Part shown: piece by piece, positions 28,569-38,482 of the stretch
Position numbering within the stretch: the first letter of the stretch is position 1
How the letters are laid out: every line of letters begins with the position of its first letter
Assembly: GCF_023380265.1 (NCBI RefSeq)
Contig: NZ_CP093366.1
Coordinates: 992,001 to 1,056,000, forward strand
Reading direction: 5' to 3'
DNA from: Bombilactobacillus folatiphilus
Lineage (GTDB): Bacteria > Bacillota > Bacilli > Lactobacillales > Lactobacillaceae
DNA length: 64,000 bases
Program-made: the position numbers and the translations under genes
Notes under the pieces: generated by a model
Told to the model about the DNA's origin: nothing
Seen by the model: only the letters and a program-made list of their open reading frames with translations
Databases searched by the model: none

Positions 28569-29213
28569 CTAAATTAAATCACTGCATTGAATAACAGCAA
28601 CCGTACCACTTTTAAAACTAAAATATACTGGCTGATCTCCAATAAATTCATTACTTGATAATGATACTGGACGTTCAAAATCGGTAGGAGCCAGCGGATA
28701 TTTGGCGCCTTGAATGGTTAAAGCCTTAACCGCAACTAAATTTAAAAAGCATAGATACTTGGTCTGCTCAAGCTTTGTGATGGAATATGAACCAGGATGA
28801 TAATAAGTAATCACATTTTGAGAATCAATCAATCGAATTTTAGGCAGATCGACGACGTTCACATCTAAAGGTAATAAAACATTGACCATTTCATGATCTA
28901 ATCGACCACCGGTTGCGCCATAAATATCAACTTGTTGTGCTGCCAAATCTTCTAATGCGATAAAAACTGCAGCTTGAGAATCTGTAAAATCTTTTTCGGG
29001 CTTCGCATATCGAATATCTGAAACACTAGCTTCCAACCAAGCCAATTCCACAGATGATAATGAGTCAAAATCACCAACGCTGATCTGTGGCAGAATCTCG
29101 TTTTGAAGTAAAGTAATATTGCCATGATCTGCGCCAATCCAAGTACCTGAGATTTGGTTAAGACTGCAGGGTAAATTTTGACTGCTTCCTAACATAATGT
29201 TAACTTTATTCAC
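28569..29213 (-). CDS. thiN: Thiamine pyrophosphokinase
   Basis: Makes thiamine diphosphate directly from thiamine and ATP. About 214 residues: WIGADHGNITLL, SVGDFDSLS (metal-binding Asp) and YGATGGRLDHEMVN, the TPK catalytic and binding motifs. The start is uncertain: I take GTG at 29213, with TTG at 29219 as alternative; both overlap the end of rpe. It ends at the shared terminator. Together with the TPP-riboswitch-controlled permease further along it indicates thiamine salvage. Confidence 0.9.
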   Translation of the reverse strand: MNKVNIMLGSSQNLPCSLNQISGTWIGADHGNITLLQNEILPQISVGDFDSLSSVELAWLEASVSDIRYAKPEKDFTDSQAAVFIALEDLAAQQVDIYGATGGRLDHEMVNVLLPLDVNVVDLPKIRLIDSQNVITYYHPGSYSITKLEQTKYLCFLNLVAVKALTIQGAKYPLAPTDFERPVSLSSNEFIGDQPVYFSFKSGTVAVIQCSDLI

Positions 29214-29871
29214 AATCAATCGCCTGCTTCAAACATTTAATTTGCGCCACAATGTCATGATCAAAAATAAACGAACCTGCTACAAAACTTGAAGCACCAG
29301 CTTGTTGGCAACTTTTAATCGTTTGTTCGTTAATGCCACCGTCAACTTCTAATGTATATTTAAACTCTGGATGTTTTATTTTCAACTGTGCCAACTCCTC
29401 AATTTTTGATAACATAGGCACAATAAATTGTTGACCACCAAATCCCGGATTAACGGTCATCACCAATACATTATCAACTAAAGGCAACAACGGACTTATA
29501 CTCGAAACGGCTGTAGCTGGATTCAAGACAATTCCGGCTTTTAAACCTGCGGCTTGAATCTGTTGGACTAGATCATAAACATGAACCGTACTTTCCACAT
29601 GCAAATTAATCAAGTCCGCGCGTGTCTGAATTAATTGCGGTACATAATTTTCGGGATGCTCCGCCATCAAATGAACATCTAATGGCAGTGCTGTCGTAGC
29701 ACGAATAGCTGCCACCAAATCTGGACCAAAAGTCAGATGTGGTACAAACATACCATCCATAATATCAATGTGAAACATATCCGCTCCACCTAAAATGGCA
29801 GTATCTAAATCATCTTGCAAGTTTAGCGGATTAGCACTCAAGATAGAAGGTGCAATCATTGATTTGGTCAT
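29206..29871 (-). CDS. rpe: Ribulose-phosphate 3-epimerase
   Basis: Interconverts ribulose-5-P and xylulose-5-P in the pentose phosphate route, which in hetero- or homofermentative lactobacilli feeds phosphoketolase or transaldolase steps. 221 residues, TIM barrel: IAPSILSANPLNLQDDL, FHIDIMDGMFVPHLTFG, VHLMAEHPENY, VNPGFGGQQFI and EVDGGINEQT, with catalytic Asp residues intact. ATGA overlap with rsgA; GAGGG before the start. Confidence 0.96.
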   Translation of the reverse strand: MTKSMIAPSILSANPLNLQDDLDTAILGGADMFHIDIMDGMFVPHLTFGPDLVAAIRATTALPLDVHLMAEHPENYVPQLIQTRADLINLHVESTVHVYDLVQQIQAAGLKAGIVLNPATAVSSISPLLPLVDNVLVMTVNPGFGGQQFIVPMLSKIEELAQLKIKHPEFKYTLEVDGGINEQTIKSCQQAGASSFVAGSFIFDHDIVAQIKCLKQAIDCE

Positions 29872-30755
29872 CTTTTTCCCTCTTTTTTATTAGATATTTT
29901 TTGATAAACAGGCCGAATTTGTGCCAATTCTTCTTGAAACTGACAATAATTATCATAACGACTTGCCAAAATTTTTTGCTCGTGCACTGCCTGTTTCACA
30001 GCACAATCAGGTTCATTCAAATGCAAGCAACTTCGATATTTACAAAATGGTTGAAAATATTGAAAATCAACAAATAATTGTGGCAATAGTTCTTTCGTAA
30101 TTCCCTGAAATTTCAAGGAAGAAAAACCTGGCGTATCTGCAATCAAACCGTCTTGAAATGGATATAAAGTTACCAATCTCGTCGTATGTTTACCACGATG
30201 AAGACTGTCAGATATTGCATCCGTCTTTAATTTTAAGTTTGGAAGCAGTCGATTGATTAAGGTTGATTTACCAGTCCCTGTTTGTCCTGTGACCACAGTT
30301 TCAAATTGTGATAAGGCTATCTTTAGCTCTGACATTTGTTGCTGGTCAAAAACTTGATAACCAAAGCGCTCATAATAGAACAATTGTTGGTGAATGATCG
30401 CTAAATCAGTTGGCGGTGTCAAATCAGTTTTACTTAAATAAATTAATGGTTTAATTTTTTGCGCTTGCAGATTAACTAAAAAACGATCTAACAAATTATT
30501 CGAAAATGTTGGCTGTACAGCTGACATAACAATTAAAGCTTGATCCACGTTAGCAATTAATGGGCGAATAATTTCATTTTTTCGGGGTTTAATTTTCAAA
30601 ATATAATCTTGCTCAAATTCAATGATATCACCCACTAGTGGTTTGATTTTTTGTTGACGAAAATTGCCGCGTGCACGAGTACGTACAATTTGTCCAGTTT
30701 GCGTTTTAACATCATAAAAACCGCTATTTGACTTAATGATTTTTCCTATTTCCAT
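29868..30755 (-). CDS. rsgA: Ribosome small-subunit-dependent GTPase RsgA
   Basis: Circularly permuted GTPase that checks 30S maturation. 295 residues: N-terminal OB-fold, G4 as LSKTDL (Ser where NKxD is usual), P-loop GQTGTGKSTLINRLLP, DTPGFSS, then the C-terminal zinc knuckle with CKYRSCLHLNEPDC. Starts one base after the prkC stop. Position after prkC/stp is conserved in Firmicutes. Confidence 0.95.
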   Translation of the reverse strand: MEIGKIIKSNSGFYDVKTQTGQIVRTRARGNFRQQKIKPLVGDIIEFEQDYILKIKPRKNEIIRPLIANVDQALIVMSAVQPTFSNNLLDRFLVNLQAQKIKPLIYLSKTDLTPPTDLAIIHQQLFYYERFGYQVFDQQQMSELKIALSQFETVVTGQTGTGKSTLINRLLPNLKLKTDAISDSLHRGKHTTRLVTLYPFQDGLIADTPGFSSLKFQGITKELLPQLFVDFQYFQPFCKYRSCLHLNEPDCAVKQAVHEQKILASRYDNYCQFQEELAQIRPVYQKISNKKEGKR

Positions 30756-30756
30756 T

Positions 30757-32736
30757 TTAATTAGCCGTTACAACTTGTGAATCAACAGTTTGTCCATCAC
30801 GCTCCACAATATATTGTCCACTTTGTCCTTTATTCAATTGTAAATTAATAGTAACCGGTGTATCAGAGGTAATATTTAACGTTTGATAAACATCCGTCAA
30901 ACTATGATTAGCATCTTTGATATAAATTTTAACAACATTACTTCCACTATTAGACTGACTATCATAATGAACATTCACTGTTCGTGAAACATTCTGGATA
31001 TCTGACGAATCCGGATGGGATACCGGCTGTTTACTATCGTTACTATTGTCTGGCACAGGACCACTAGACAGATTCACAACTAAATCAGCGCCACGTAATA
31101 CTCGACTGCCAGCCACTGGATTCTGGGAAACAACCAATCCCTTGTCAATATTATCAGAAACCACCGTATGCATCACCAAATGCAGGCCTTCTTCGTTAGC
31201 ATAATCTTGAACACCGCGCAAATTATACCCAGTCACGTCTTTAACCACAAAACCATGATTTTTCTGACCTAATGAGACGCGCAAATGAATTGTTTTTTTC
31301 TGTGAAATTTTCTTATGATTAGCTTTGGGGGCCTGACTAATCACACTACCTGCATTCACCATACTTGAATAATGATTTTCACGCTTAACTTTAAAACCAG
31401 CTCGCTTCAATTTTTGCTTTGCAGCGTAATAATTCATCCCCACAACGTTAGGAACAGAACGTTTCAAGGGGCCGGTACTACGAATCAAATTTACTTTTGT
31501 TCCCGATTTTAAACGCCCGCCTTTTGGGGGCAAAGAACGAATAATATTATGCTTTTTAACTTTAGCACTCGACTGATGGCTAATTTGCCCTACTTTCAAA
31601 CCAGAATTATTCAAAACAGCTTGCGCTTGATTCAAACTCAAATCAGAAACATCCGGTACTTTGACTTCTTTACGATTATACCAATTCCAAAATAGCAAAC
31701 AACTAATAAATATCACAACTAAACCCAAAATTCCCAAGAGATATTTCGATTGTTGATACCAATGTTTAGTTTTAGACGCTTGGGATTGATTCTCATGTTC
31801 CGGCTTTTTAGAAGAATGACTTAAAGTTGAGTGATCCATACTGGTCAAAACTTTGGTTTCTTCATCGTTAGAGTTAGGAAGAAGATCCGGCACAAATAAT
31901 GGTTCCTTTTGACGAGCAATATCCAAACTAGTCGCTAAATCTTGGGCCATTTCTTCCACAGTGCCATATCGCTGATTGGGATCTTTCGCAGTTGCTTTTA
32001 AAACAACATTTTGCAGAGGTGTGGGAATGGAAGCATCAATTTGACTAAGATCAGGGATCGGTTCACGAAAATGTTTGGCCGCCACAGCTAACGAAGTTTC
32101 TGCATCAAAAGGCAAGTGTCCTGTCAACATTTCAAATAAAATAATTCCTAAAGAATAAATATCCGACTGAATATTTGCCTGTGCACCACGAACGCGTTCT
32201 GGGGCCATATAATGAACTGAGCCAATCGTAGAATCAGATTGCGTAATGGACTGCTCACCTAAAGCCAATGCAATACCAAAATCGCCGACTTTCGCATGGC
32301 CTTGAGTAGTAATAAAAACATTTTGCGGTTTTAAATCACGATGAATTATTCCGTGTTTATGCGCCACACTCACACCCTGTAAAATTTCATGCATTAAATC
32401 CAAAATTTTTTGTTGTGCTAACGGATAATTTTGTCGTAAATATTTTTTTAAACTAGGCCCTTGGACATATTCCATCACAATATACGGAAAATTATCATCA
32501 CCGATATCTAAAATATTAACGATATATGGACTGGATAGCTCACTCATAGTGCGAGATTCACGTTGAAAGCGTTCACGAAACTGCTGATTGTCAGTTAAAT
32601 CTAACCGCAAACTTTTTAAAGCTACTTTACGATGTAAAAAGGTATCCTCAGCCAAATAAACATTTGACATACCGCCCTCGCCAAGAGCATCTAAAATAAG
32701 ATAGCGTTCTGCAATCAGATCTCCCTTATTAATCAT
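30757..32736 (-). CDS. prkC: Serine/threonine protein kinase with PASTA domains (PrkC/StkP)
   Basis: Membrane kinase that senses muropeptides or lipid II and phosphorylates cell-wall and translation targets. About 659 residues: cytoplasmic Hanks kinase domain with the glycine loop LGEGGMSNVYLAED, VALK lysine, HRDLKPQN catalytic loop, DFGIA and APERVRG; a single transmembrane helix around residue 335; then three extracellular PASTA repeats (beginning VKVPDVSDLS, RSVPNVVGMN, FVVKDVTGYN) and a C-terminal Ser/Asn-rich domain. I chose the ATG at 32736 (GAGG nine bases upstream); earlier in-frame TTG and ATG lack spacing. Eight-base overlap with the phosphatase gene. Confidence 0.95.
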   Translation of the reverse strand: MINKGDLIAERYLILDALGEGGMSNVYLAEDTFLHRKVALKSLRLDLTDNQQFRERFQRESRTMSELSSPYIVNILDIGDDNFPYIVMEYVQGPSLKKYLRQNYPLAQQKILDLMHEILQGVSVAHKHGIIHRDLKPQNVFITTQGHAKVGDFGIALALGEQSITQSDSTIGSVHYMAPERVRGAQANIQSDIYSLGIILFEMLTGHLPFDAETSLAVAAKHFREPIPDLSQIDASIPTPLQNVVLKATAKDPNQRYGTVEEMAQDLATSLDIARQKEPLFVPDLLPNSNDEETKVLTSMDHSTLSHSSKKPEHENQSQASKTKHWYQQSKYLLGILGLVVIFISCLLFWNWYNRKEVKVPDVSDLSLNQAQAVLNNSGLKVGQISHQSSAKVKKHNIIRSLPPKGGRLKSGTKVNLIRSTGPLKRSVPNVVGMNYYAAKQKLKRAGFKVKRENHYSSMVNAGSVISQAPKANHKKISQKKTIHLRVSLGQKNHGFVVKDVTGYNLRGVQDYANEEGLHLVMHTVVSDNIDKGLVVSQNPVAGSRVLRGADLVVNLSSGPVPDNSNDSKQPVSHPDSSDIQNVSRTVNVHYDSQSNSGSNVVKIYIKDANHSLTDVYQTLNITSDTPVTINLQLNKGQSGQYIVERDGQTVDSQVVTAN

Positions 32737-33484
32737 TCGTTTCATCCTCGCTATCAAGTGCTAAATCAATGACCAAGGCTGTAATATTATCTAAGCCACC
32801 AGCTTGATTGGCCTTTTGAATGAACAAGTCACACTTTTGTTGAGGAGATAATTTTAATTTTAAAACTTCCTGCAATTCATGATTTGACAACATATTTGTC
32901 AAACCATCACTACATAATAAAATTTGTGAGTCCTCAATTAAATCAAAAAAACCAAACGTAGGCTTAACATCTGCAGAAACACCCAAGCTTTGCGTAATAA
33001 TATTCTTATTAGGAAAAGTTCGTGCCTCTTCAGGCGTAATCTCACCAGCCACCAATAGTTCGTTCACCAGCGAATGATCAAAACTAACCTGGCGCAATTT
33101 GCCAGCATTGAATAAATAGCATCGACTATCGCCCACATTAAAGACCGCTACCTGATCAGGAAAAACAAATGCCCCAACAATTGTGGTCCCCATACCATTT
33201 AATTCGGTCTTTCGGTTGGCAGCATCAATCACGCGCTGATTTTCTTGAATTAAAAAATCATTTGTCCAATGCGACAAAGCCCGAATATCTCTAACTTGAT
33301 TTTGTTCAAATGCCAGCCCAAAATGTCGAATAACCATATCAGAAGCAACGTCACCACCGCGATGCCCCCCCATTCCATCAGCCACCAATGCTAAAGTCAC
33401 ACCACACTGATTTTGATAAACTTGTACATCATCTTGATTAGTTTTTCGATGCTTACCAATATCTGTACTAAATGCAATTTGCAT
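32729..33484 (-). CDS. stp: PP2C-type serine/threonine phosphatase (Stp/PrpC)
   Basis: Dephosphorylates PrkC and its targets. 251 residues with the PPM motifs: TDIGKHRKTNQDDVQV, ADGMGGHRGGDVAS (metal-binding Asp and Gly), FNVGDSRCYLFN, LCSDGLTNML and GGLDNITALVID. Coupled to prkC, the universal pairing. Confidence 0.96.
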   Translation of the reverse strand: MQIAFSTDIGKHRKTNQDDVQVYQNQCGVTLALVADGMGGHRGGDVASDMVIRHFGLAFEQNQVRDIRALSHWTNDFLIQENQRVIDAANRKTELNGMGTTIVGAFVFPDQVAVFNVGDSRCYLFNAGKLRQVSFDHSLVNELLVAGEITPEEARTFPNKNIITQSLGVSADVKPTFGFFDLIEDSQILLCSDGLTNMLSNHELQEVLKLKLSPQQKCDLFIQKANQAGGLDNITALVIDLALDSEDETND

Positions 33485-33485
33485 A

Positions 33486-34826
33486 TTATTTCACCCTTTG
33501 TAAACAAGCAATAAAAAAACCGTCCGTTTGATAATCATCTGGATAAATTTTCAACATTTGATCACAAATATTTTTTTCTAAATTTTCGTGGGTATAAACC
33601 AACACTCGACGATAATCAGAATGTGTAGCCAAAAACTGTTCTATCACCTGCGAATTTTCTTGTTCGAAAATAGTACAAGTACTATAAACTAAGTAGCCTT
33701 GTACTTTTAATAAAGGTGCCACAGCCGACAAAATTTCTTGTTGGATTTTTGCTAAATTTTTAACATCAGCTAACTGCCTTCCGTACCGAATTTCGGGTTT
33801 CCGACGCATTAAACCAAAACCGGAGCAAGGTGCATCTACTAAAATGCGATCAAAACTATTAGATGAGAAATTTTGACCAACTTGACGAGCATCTAAAGCT
33901 TCTGTCGTAATTTTGTCAGCAACTCCCAGGCGTTGAGCATTACGTTGAATTAGTTTTAATTTCTTTGCATGTAAATCTAACGCCGTTACATGTCCTTGAG
34001 AATTTAATAAACTAGCCATTTGCGTCGTCTTGCCACCTGGGGCAGCGCAAGCGTCTAAAATATGATCAGTTGACTCAATTTGCAAAGCCGGTGCCACAAG
34101 CATTGAACTTTCGTCTTGAATCGTACAGTATCCAGCTTGAAACCACGAAGACCCCGCAACAAAACCATGATCACTGACCAACGCTAAATCGCTGATTGAA
34201 CTGGGGTGAACGTCTAATCCATCAGATCGCAAACTTGCCTGTAACTTTGTTCGCGTTATTTTCGCTGAATTAACACGTAACGATGTTCTTGGAGAATGGT
34301 TTAAGCTTTGCAGAATTGTCTTCGTTTTGACTGAACCAACTTGGTCCAACAATTCTTTAATAACCCATTTGGGCACGCTATATTCAATACTCCATCGTTC
34401 TTCTGGTGTTAGCTTGCCCAAATCACGCCAACCATGACGTTGCAAGTTACGCAACACCGCTGTCACCAACTTGGCTAACCCCGGATTGCCCTGCTCTTTA
34501 GCTAATTGTGTTGCTTCAAATAAAACGGCACGATCAGGAATCCGATCTAAATATTTTAGCTGATAGACCGCTACGCGCAAAACATTTTGCACCCAAGATA
34601 CCAGTTTTTTATCTTTGATATACAGTGCTAATTCATAATCTAAAGTCAATTTATGCTGCAGTACGCCATAAACTAATTGACTCAGCAAGCGTTGATCAGC
34701 ATCATTTAAAATTTTCCGTTGCAAAGTATCGTTAATTAGTTTGTTCGAATATTCACCATTATGCAGAACTTTGGTCAGAATTTGCACGGCTAAACTCCGA
34801 ACCGTTATTTTAATTGATTTGGTCAC
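33486..34826 (-). CDS. rsmB: 16S rRNA (cytosine-967-C5)-methyltransferase RsmB
   Basis: Methylates C967 of 16S rRNA. About 446 residues: N-terminal NusB-like RNA-binding domain (SLAVQILTKVLHNGEYSN), then a Rossmann MTase with LDACAAPGGKTTQMA, motif IV DAPCSGFGLMRRKPEI and catalytic YSTCTIF. I chose the GTG at 34826 because AAAGGA lies upstream and the protein then begins like its homologues; the ATG at 34853 has no ribosome site. Either start overlaps fmt. Between fmt and stp as in B. subtilis. Confidence 0.93.
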   Translation of the reverse strand: MTKSIKITVRSLAVQILTKVLHNGEYSNKLINDTLQRKILNDADQRLLSQLVYGVLQHKLTLDYELALYIKDKKLVSWVQNVLRVAVYQLKYLDRIPDRAVLFEATQLAKEQGNPGLAKLVTAVLRNLQRHGWRDLGKLTPEERWSIEYSVPKWVIKELLDQVGSVKTKTILQSLNHSPRTSLRVNSAKITRTKLQASLRSDGLDVHPSSISDLALVSDHGFVAGSSWFQAGYCTIQDESSMLVAPALQIESTDHILDACAAPGGKTTQMASLLNSQGHVTALDLHAKKLKLIQRNAQRLGVADKITTEALDARQVGQNFSSNSFDRILVDAPCSGFGLMRRKPEIRYGRQLADVKNLAKIQQEILSAVAPLLKVQGYLVYSTCTIFEQENSQVIEQFLATHSDYRRVLVYTHENLEKNICDQMLKIYPDDYQTDGFFIACLQRVK

Positions 34827-35751
34827 CGACTTGTAAATCCTTTCCATTACCATTTAAATAATCAGAAATCATCATTACATTTTTACCAGCTGGTTGTAAT
34901 CGTTCTAAATAAATAATTGAATTATCACCTGCAGCAATTCCTAATTGATGCTTAGTCCGTTCCACAATAGTTCCTGGTTTAGCCGTGGTCGTTTGCTCAC
35001 CAACACTTATTTGATAAACTTTCACCCGTTGCTTTTTTACCATTAAGTAAGCGACTGGATCCGGATTCAAACCACGAACTTGACGATCAATGTAGGCAGC
35101 AGCCTGTTGAATATCAATTTGTTCCTCATCAGGTTTCAAATTAGGCGTGACAGTTACTTGACTTTCATCTTGAGGAAAACGTTTATTAGTGCCAGCAACA
35201 ATCTGAGGTATGGTTTGCAACAACAAATCCCGACCCACAATTGCCAATTTTGCAAATAATGAACCACTTGTATCATGTTGATCAATCTCAATGGACTGCT
35301 GACTAATAATATCACCTGCATCCATTTGAGCTACCATATACATAATCGTAATTCCAGTTTGTTGATCACCATTCATAATTGATCTTTGGATAGGCGCACC
35401 TCCACGGTTATGAGGTAATAAAGAACCGTGAACATTGATCGCTGCGATTTGCGCTGCTTTGAGTAACTTTGTTGGGACAAATTGTCCAAATGCTGCTGTA
35501 ACAATCAAATCAGGGTGTAAATCAATTAAAGTAGTTAATTCTGGACTACCACTTAATTTCTCTGGTTGTAACACCAGCAAATCATGCGCTAAAGCAAATT
35601 TTTTCACTGGCGACATTTCCAGACGCTTCTTCCGCCCCACTTGCCGATCCGGTTGCGTTACCACGGCCACAATTTCATATTGTGCCTGTAACAAGCCTTC
35701 TAATACCGTTACTGAAAAAGCAGGTGTTCCCATAAAAATTATTTTTGTCAT
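34810..35751 (-). CDS. fmt: Methionyl-tRNA formyltransferase
   Basis: Formylates initiator Met-tRNA using 10-formyl-THF. 313 residues: KIIFMGTPAFSVTVLEGL, the catalytic signature NVHGSLLPHNRGGAPIQ and the C-terminal barrel with LNPDPVAYL. Normal length. Starts three bases after priA. The def gene commonly between priA and fmt is not present here. Substrate supply may be linked to folD in the same window. Confidence 0.96.
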   Translation of the reverse strand: MTKIIFMGTPAFSVTVLEGLLQAQYEIVAVVTQPDRQVGRKKRLEMSPVKKFALAHDLLVLQPEKLSGSPELTTLIDLHPDLIVTAAFGQFVPTKLLKAAQIAAINVHGSLLPHNRGGAPIQRSIMNGDQQTGITIMYMVAQMDAGDIISQQSIEIDQHDTSGSLFAKLAIVGRDLLLQTIPQIVAGTNKRFPQDESQVTVTPNLKPDEEQIDIQQAAAYIDRQVRGLNPDPVAYLMVKKQRVKVYQISVGEQTTTAKPGTIVERTKHQLGIAAGDNSIIYLERLQPAGKNVMMISDYLNGNGKDLQVGDQIN

Positions 35752-35754
35752 ATC

Positions 35755-38133
35755 TTACTCCAATTGTTGTGGCTCATGATCAATCGCCACTAAAAAACCT
35801 TGACGACTATCTTGTTGCACATCATTCATAATTCTGTGTAGTACCTGAAATAATTGTTCATTGCGTCGATATTTAATCACAATTTGATAATAATAACGCT
35901 GCTTAACCCGCCCAATTGCCGGCTGAGTAGGTCCTAAGAGTTGTTCTCGCGCCAATAATAGTGGTCGTAATTGCTTAGCTATATTATAAGCCATCTTGAA
36001 TGCTTGCGCCTGCAATTTATGAGATACGCTAAGCTTAATCAAATAAAAATACGGCGGATATTGAGCTTGATGACGAAAATTCATTTCTCTTCTGTAAAAT
36101 TGTTCATAATCTTGTTGAGCGGCTAATTGAATCGAATAATGATCAGGGTTATAAGTTTGAATCACAACTTGACCTTGTTTGTGAGCACGTCCAGCTCGGC
36201 CACTCACTTGGGTCAACAATTGAAAAGTCCGTTCACTAGCACGAAAATCGCTCGTTGCTAAACCAGTATCAGCATTAATGACCCCCACAAATGTTACCTG
36301 TGGAAAGTCTAAACCCTTAGCAATCATTTGAGTTCCTAATAAGATATCGCCTTGTTGATCAAAAGTCGTTAACAATTTTTGATGTGCGCCCTTGCGCGTC
36401 GTTGTATCGTTATCCATCCGTACAATTTTAGCCGTTGGTAATAATTCAACTAATTCCCGCTCAACTTTTTGAGTCCCCGTTCCGTCATATCGCAATTTAG
36501 CGCTATGACATTGTGGACAAATTTGAGGTAAAGTCTGACTAAAACCACAATAATGGCAAAGCAACCGCTGTTCTTTGAGATGAACTGTCAATGAAATGTC
36601 ACAATTTGGACATTGTGGTACAAAACCACAACTGCGGCAAATTAGATATGAAGCAAAGCCTCGGCGATTTAACAATAGAATTGCTTTTTCCCTTTTTTGT
36701 AAAGTTGTTTGTAGTCCTCGAAGAATTGGTTGTGATAAATCCAAATAGTCTGACAACATTTTTGTTTGGCGCATATCAATAATGTGAACTGCAGGTAAAG
36801 CTTGATTAAAGACGCGCTTATTTAATTTCAAGAGCTGATAAACCTGCTTTTGTGCACGTGCCCGCGATTCTAAGCTGGGGGTCGCACTTCCCAAAAGCAC
36901 TGAGCAATGATGATACCGACCGCGCCACAAAGCAACATCTCGTGCATGATAACGAGGATTATCAGCTTGCTTATAGCTTGCTTCATGTTCTTCATCAATA
37001 ATAATTATGCCCAAATTTTGAAGTGGCGCAAAAACAGCCGATCTCGCGCCCACGACTACCTTGGCTTGCCCTTGATTAATTCTTTGCCATTCGTCGTAGC
37101 GTTCACCTTGTGACAAACCACTGTGCAACACCGCAACTTGCTCACCAAAACGTCCTGAAACTTGCTGGACCATTTGTGGTGTCAATGAAATTTCAGGCAC
37201 AAGCATTAATGCTGTTTGACCCTGGTTTAGATAATACTGAATAACTTGCAGATAAACTTCAGTCTTGCCACTACCCGTCACACCTTCCAATAAAATAGGA
37301 CGATCATTAGCAGAAATAATTTGTTGAACCGCATTTTGTTGCTCCGTGGTCAGCTGCTTGGGTTTGGTATCGAATATTGTAGTGGCAATCGGATTGCGTA
37401 AACGCACCTGATTATGCTTGACAAACCATCCCTTTTTAACTGCAGCATTAGCAGTCGCATTACTAATTTGATATTTCTGCACCAAATCTGCATAACTAAT
37501 CGTTGCCAGATCAGAGTCTACGAAAATTTTTACCAACTGACGTTGTTTTTTAGCCACGGGTGAAATCTGTTGTAACAGCGCTGCATAATCAAAATCAAGT
37601 CGCTGCAAAACTAACTGCTTCACATGATGAGCATGATTTTTTAATTGATATTGCATCCACACCAAATCTTGTTTTTGCCACGACGCTAATTGTTGTTGCA
37701 CCTCAGTTGGCAAATCAGCTGTCCACTCAAGAAAAGACTGCCCTTGAAAAATTGCAGAATTCTTAATTTTTTCATCTTGTGTAACTACTAACTTTTGAGC
37801 TTTAGAACGCATAATACTAGGCAACATGGTTTGCAGACAAGAAATTCGAAATGCAAAAGTTTGTTGTGCTAACCAATCCGATAATTGCAATAATTCGGGA
37901 TTCAAAACCGGTTGTAAATCCAAAATTTCTTTAATTTCTTTGACATGACCCGCGAACTGAATTTCTTGACTCAAACTAACTATAAAACCTTGGACTAAAC
38001 GACCGCCACGGCCAAATGGAACACTAACACGAACACCTGGTTGAATAAAAGATTGCGCAGTTAGAGGAACCATATAATCAAATGTATGATCGGTTTGTTT
38101 TGTTGGGACATCAACAATGATCTGAGCGTACAA
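35755..38133 (-). CDS. priA: Primosomal protein N' (replication restart helicase PriA)
   Basis: Reloads the replisome at collapsed forks. 792 residues: N-terminal 3'-binding domain, winged-helix, helicase with LEGVTGSGKTEVYLQ and IIDEEHEASYKQ, a zinc-binding insert with eight cysteines (CRSCGFVPQCPNC and CHYCGFSQTLPQICPQC), and AKGLDFPQVTFVGV followed by SQVSGRAGRAHK. Normal length. The coaBC gene that lies between rpoZ and priA in B. subtilis is missing. Confidence 0.97.
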   Translation of the reverse strand: MYAQIIVDVPTKQTDHTFDYMVPLTAQSFIQPGVRVSVPFGRGGRLVQGFIVSLSQEIQFAGHVKEIKEILDLQPVLNPELLQLSDWLAQQTFAFRISCLQTMLPSIMRSKAQKLVVTQDEKIKNSAIFQGQSFLEWTADLPTEVQQQLASWQKQDLVWMQYQLKNHAHHVKQLVLQRLDFDYAALLQQISPVAKKQRQLVKIFVDSDLATISYADLVQKYQISNATANAAVKKGWFVKHNQVRLRNPIATTIFDTKPKQLTTEQQNAVQQIISANDRPILLEGVTGSGKTEVYLQVIQYYLNQGQTALMLVPEISLTPQMVQQVSGRFGEQVAVLHSGLSQGERYDEWQRINQGQAKVVVGARSAVFAPLQNLGIIIIDEEHEASYKQADNPRYHARDVALWRGRYHHCSVLLGSATPSLESRARAQKQVYQLLKLNKRVFNQALPAVHIIDMRQTKMLSDYLDLSQPILRGLQTTLQKREKAILLLNRRGFASYLICRSCGFVPQCPNCDISLTVHLKEQRLLCHYCGFSQTLPQICPQCHSAKLRYDGTGTQKVERELVELLPTAKIVRMDNDTTTRKGAHQKLLTTFDQQGDILLGTQMIAKGLDFPQVTFVGVINADTGLATSDFRASERTFQLLTQVSGRAGRAHKQGQVVIQTYNPDHYSIQLAAQQDYEQFYRREMNFRHQAQYPPYFYLIKLSVSHKLQAQAFKMAYNIAKQLRPLLLAREQLLGPTQPAIGRVKQRYYYQIVIKYRRNEQLFQVLHRIMNDVQQDSRQGFLVAIDHEPQQLE

Positions 38134-38158
38134 ATGCTACTTCACCTCTTCTTTACAC

Positions 38159-38192
38159 AAAAAAACTCCATCAGATTTACACCTGAATGGAG
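38159..38192 (-). terminator. Terminator or attenuator between rpoZ and priA
   Basis: On the minus strand CTCCATTCAG pairs with CTGATGGAG (one bulge) across an eight-base loop, followed by TTTTTTTGTG. It lies in the 66-base gap after rpoZ and reads as an intrinsic terminator, so priA onward may be expressed by read-through. Confidence 0.75.
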
Positions 38193-38199
38193 CCACAGT

Positions 38200-38481
38200 T
38201 TATTGATTCTCTAAATCTTCCATTCGTTCATGCTCAGCTTCTTCCAAGTAATCAATCTGCTCAGCATTATGTTCACTCAAAATTGAGTTCGGATCAATTT
38301 TGACTTTACCATCCGCAATTTCTTCCAAAGCTTGGCCGACAGTTCGCGGTGATTCATAAGAAGCTAACATCTCAACATCACCATCATCAATTTCATGTGC
38401 TCTTTTAGCTGACAAAATTGCTAAAGAATATCGTGAATTAACTTGATCTAATAACTTATCAATTGAAGGATATGAAATCAT
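38200..38481 (-). CDS. rpoZ: RNA polymerase omega subunit
   Basis: Small subunit that stabilises beta prime. 93 residues: [20 protein letters not shown] and [12 protein letters not shown] are the omega signature (RYxLvxxaakRAxql); the acidic tail is longer than in Bacillus. Directly follows gmk with one base between. Confidence 0.93.
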   Translation of the reverse strand: MISYPSIDKLLDQVNSRYSLAILSAKRAHEIDDGDVEMLASYESPRTVGQALEEIADGKVKIDPNSILSEHNAEQIDYLEEAEHERMEDLENQ

Positions 38482-38482
38482 T

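Noticed and set aside
28569..29219. ThiN start at TTG 29219
   Set aside because: Possible, but GTG at 29213 has better spacing from the weak AGG; left as an uncertainty.
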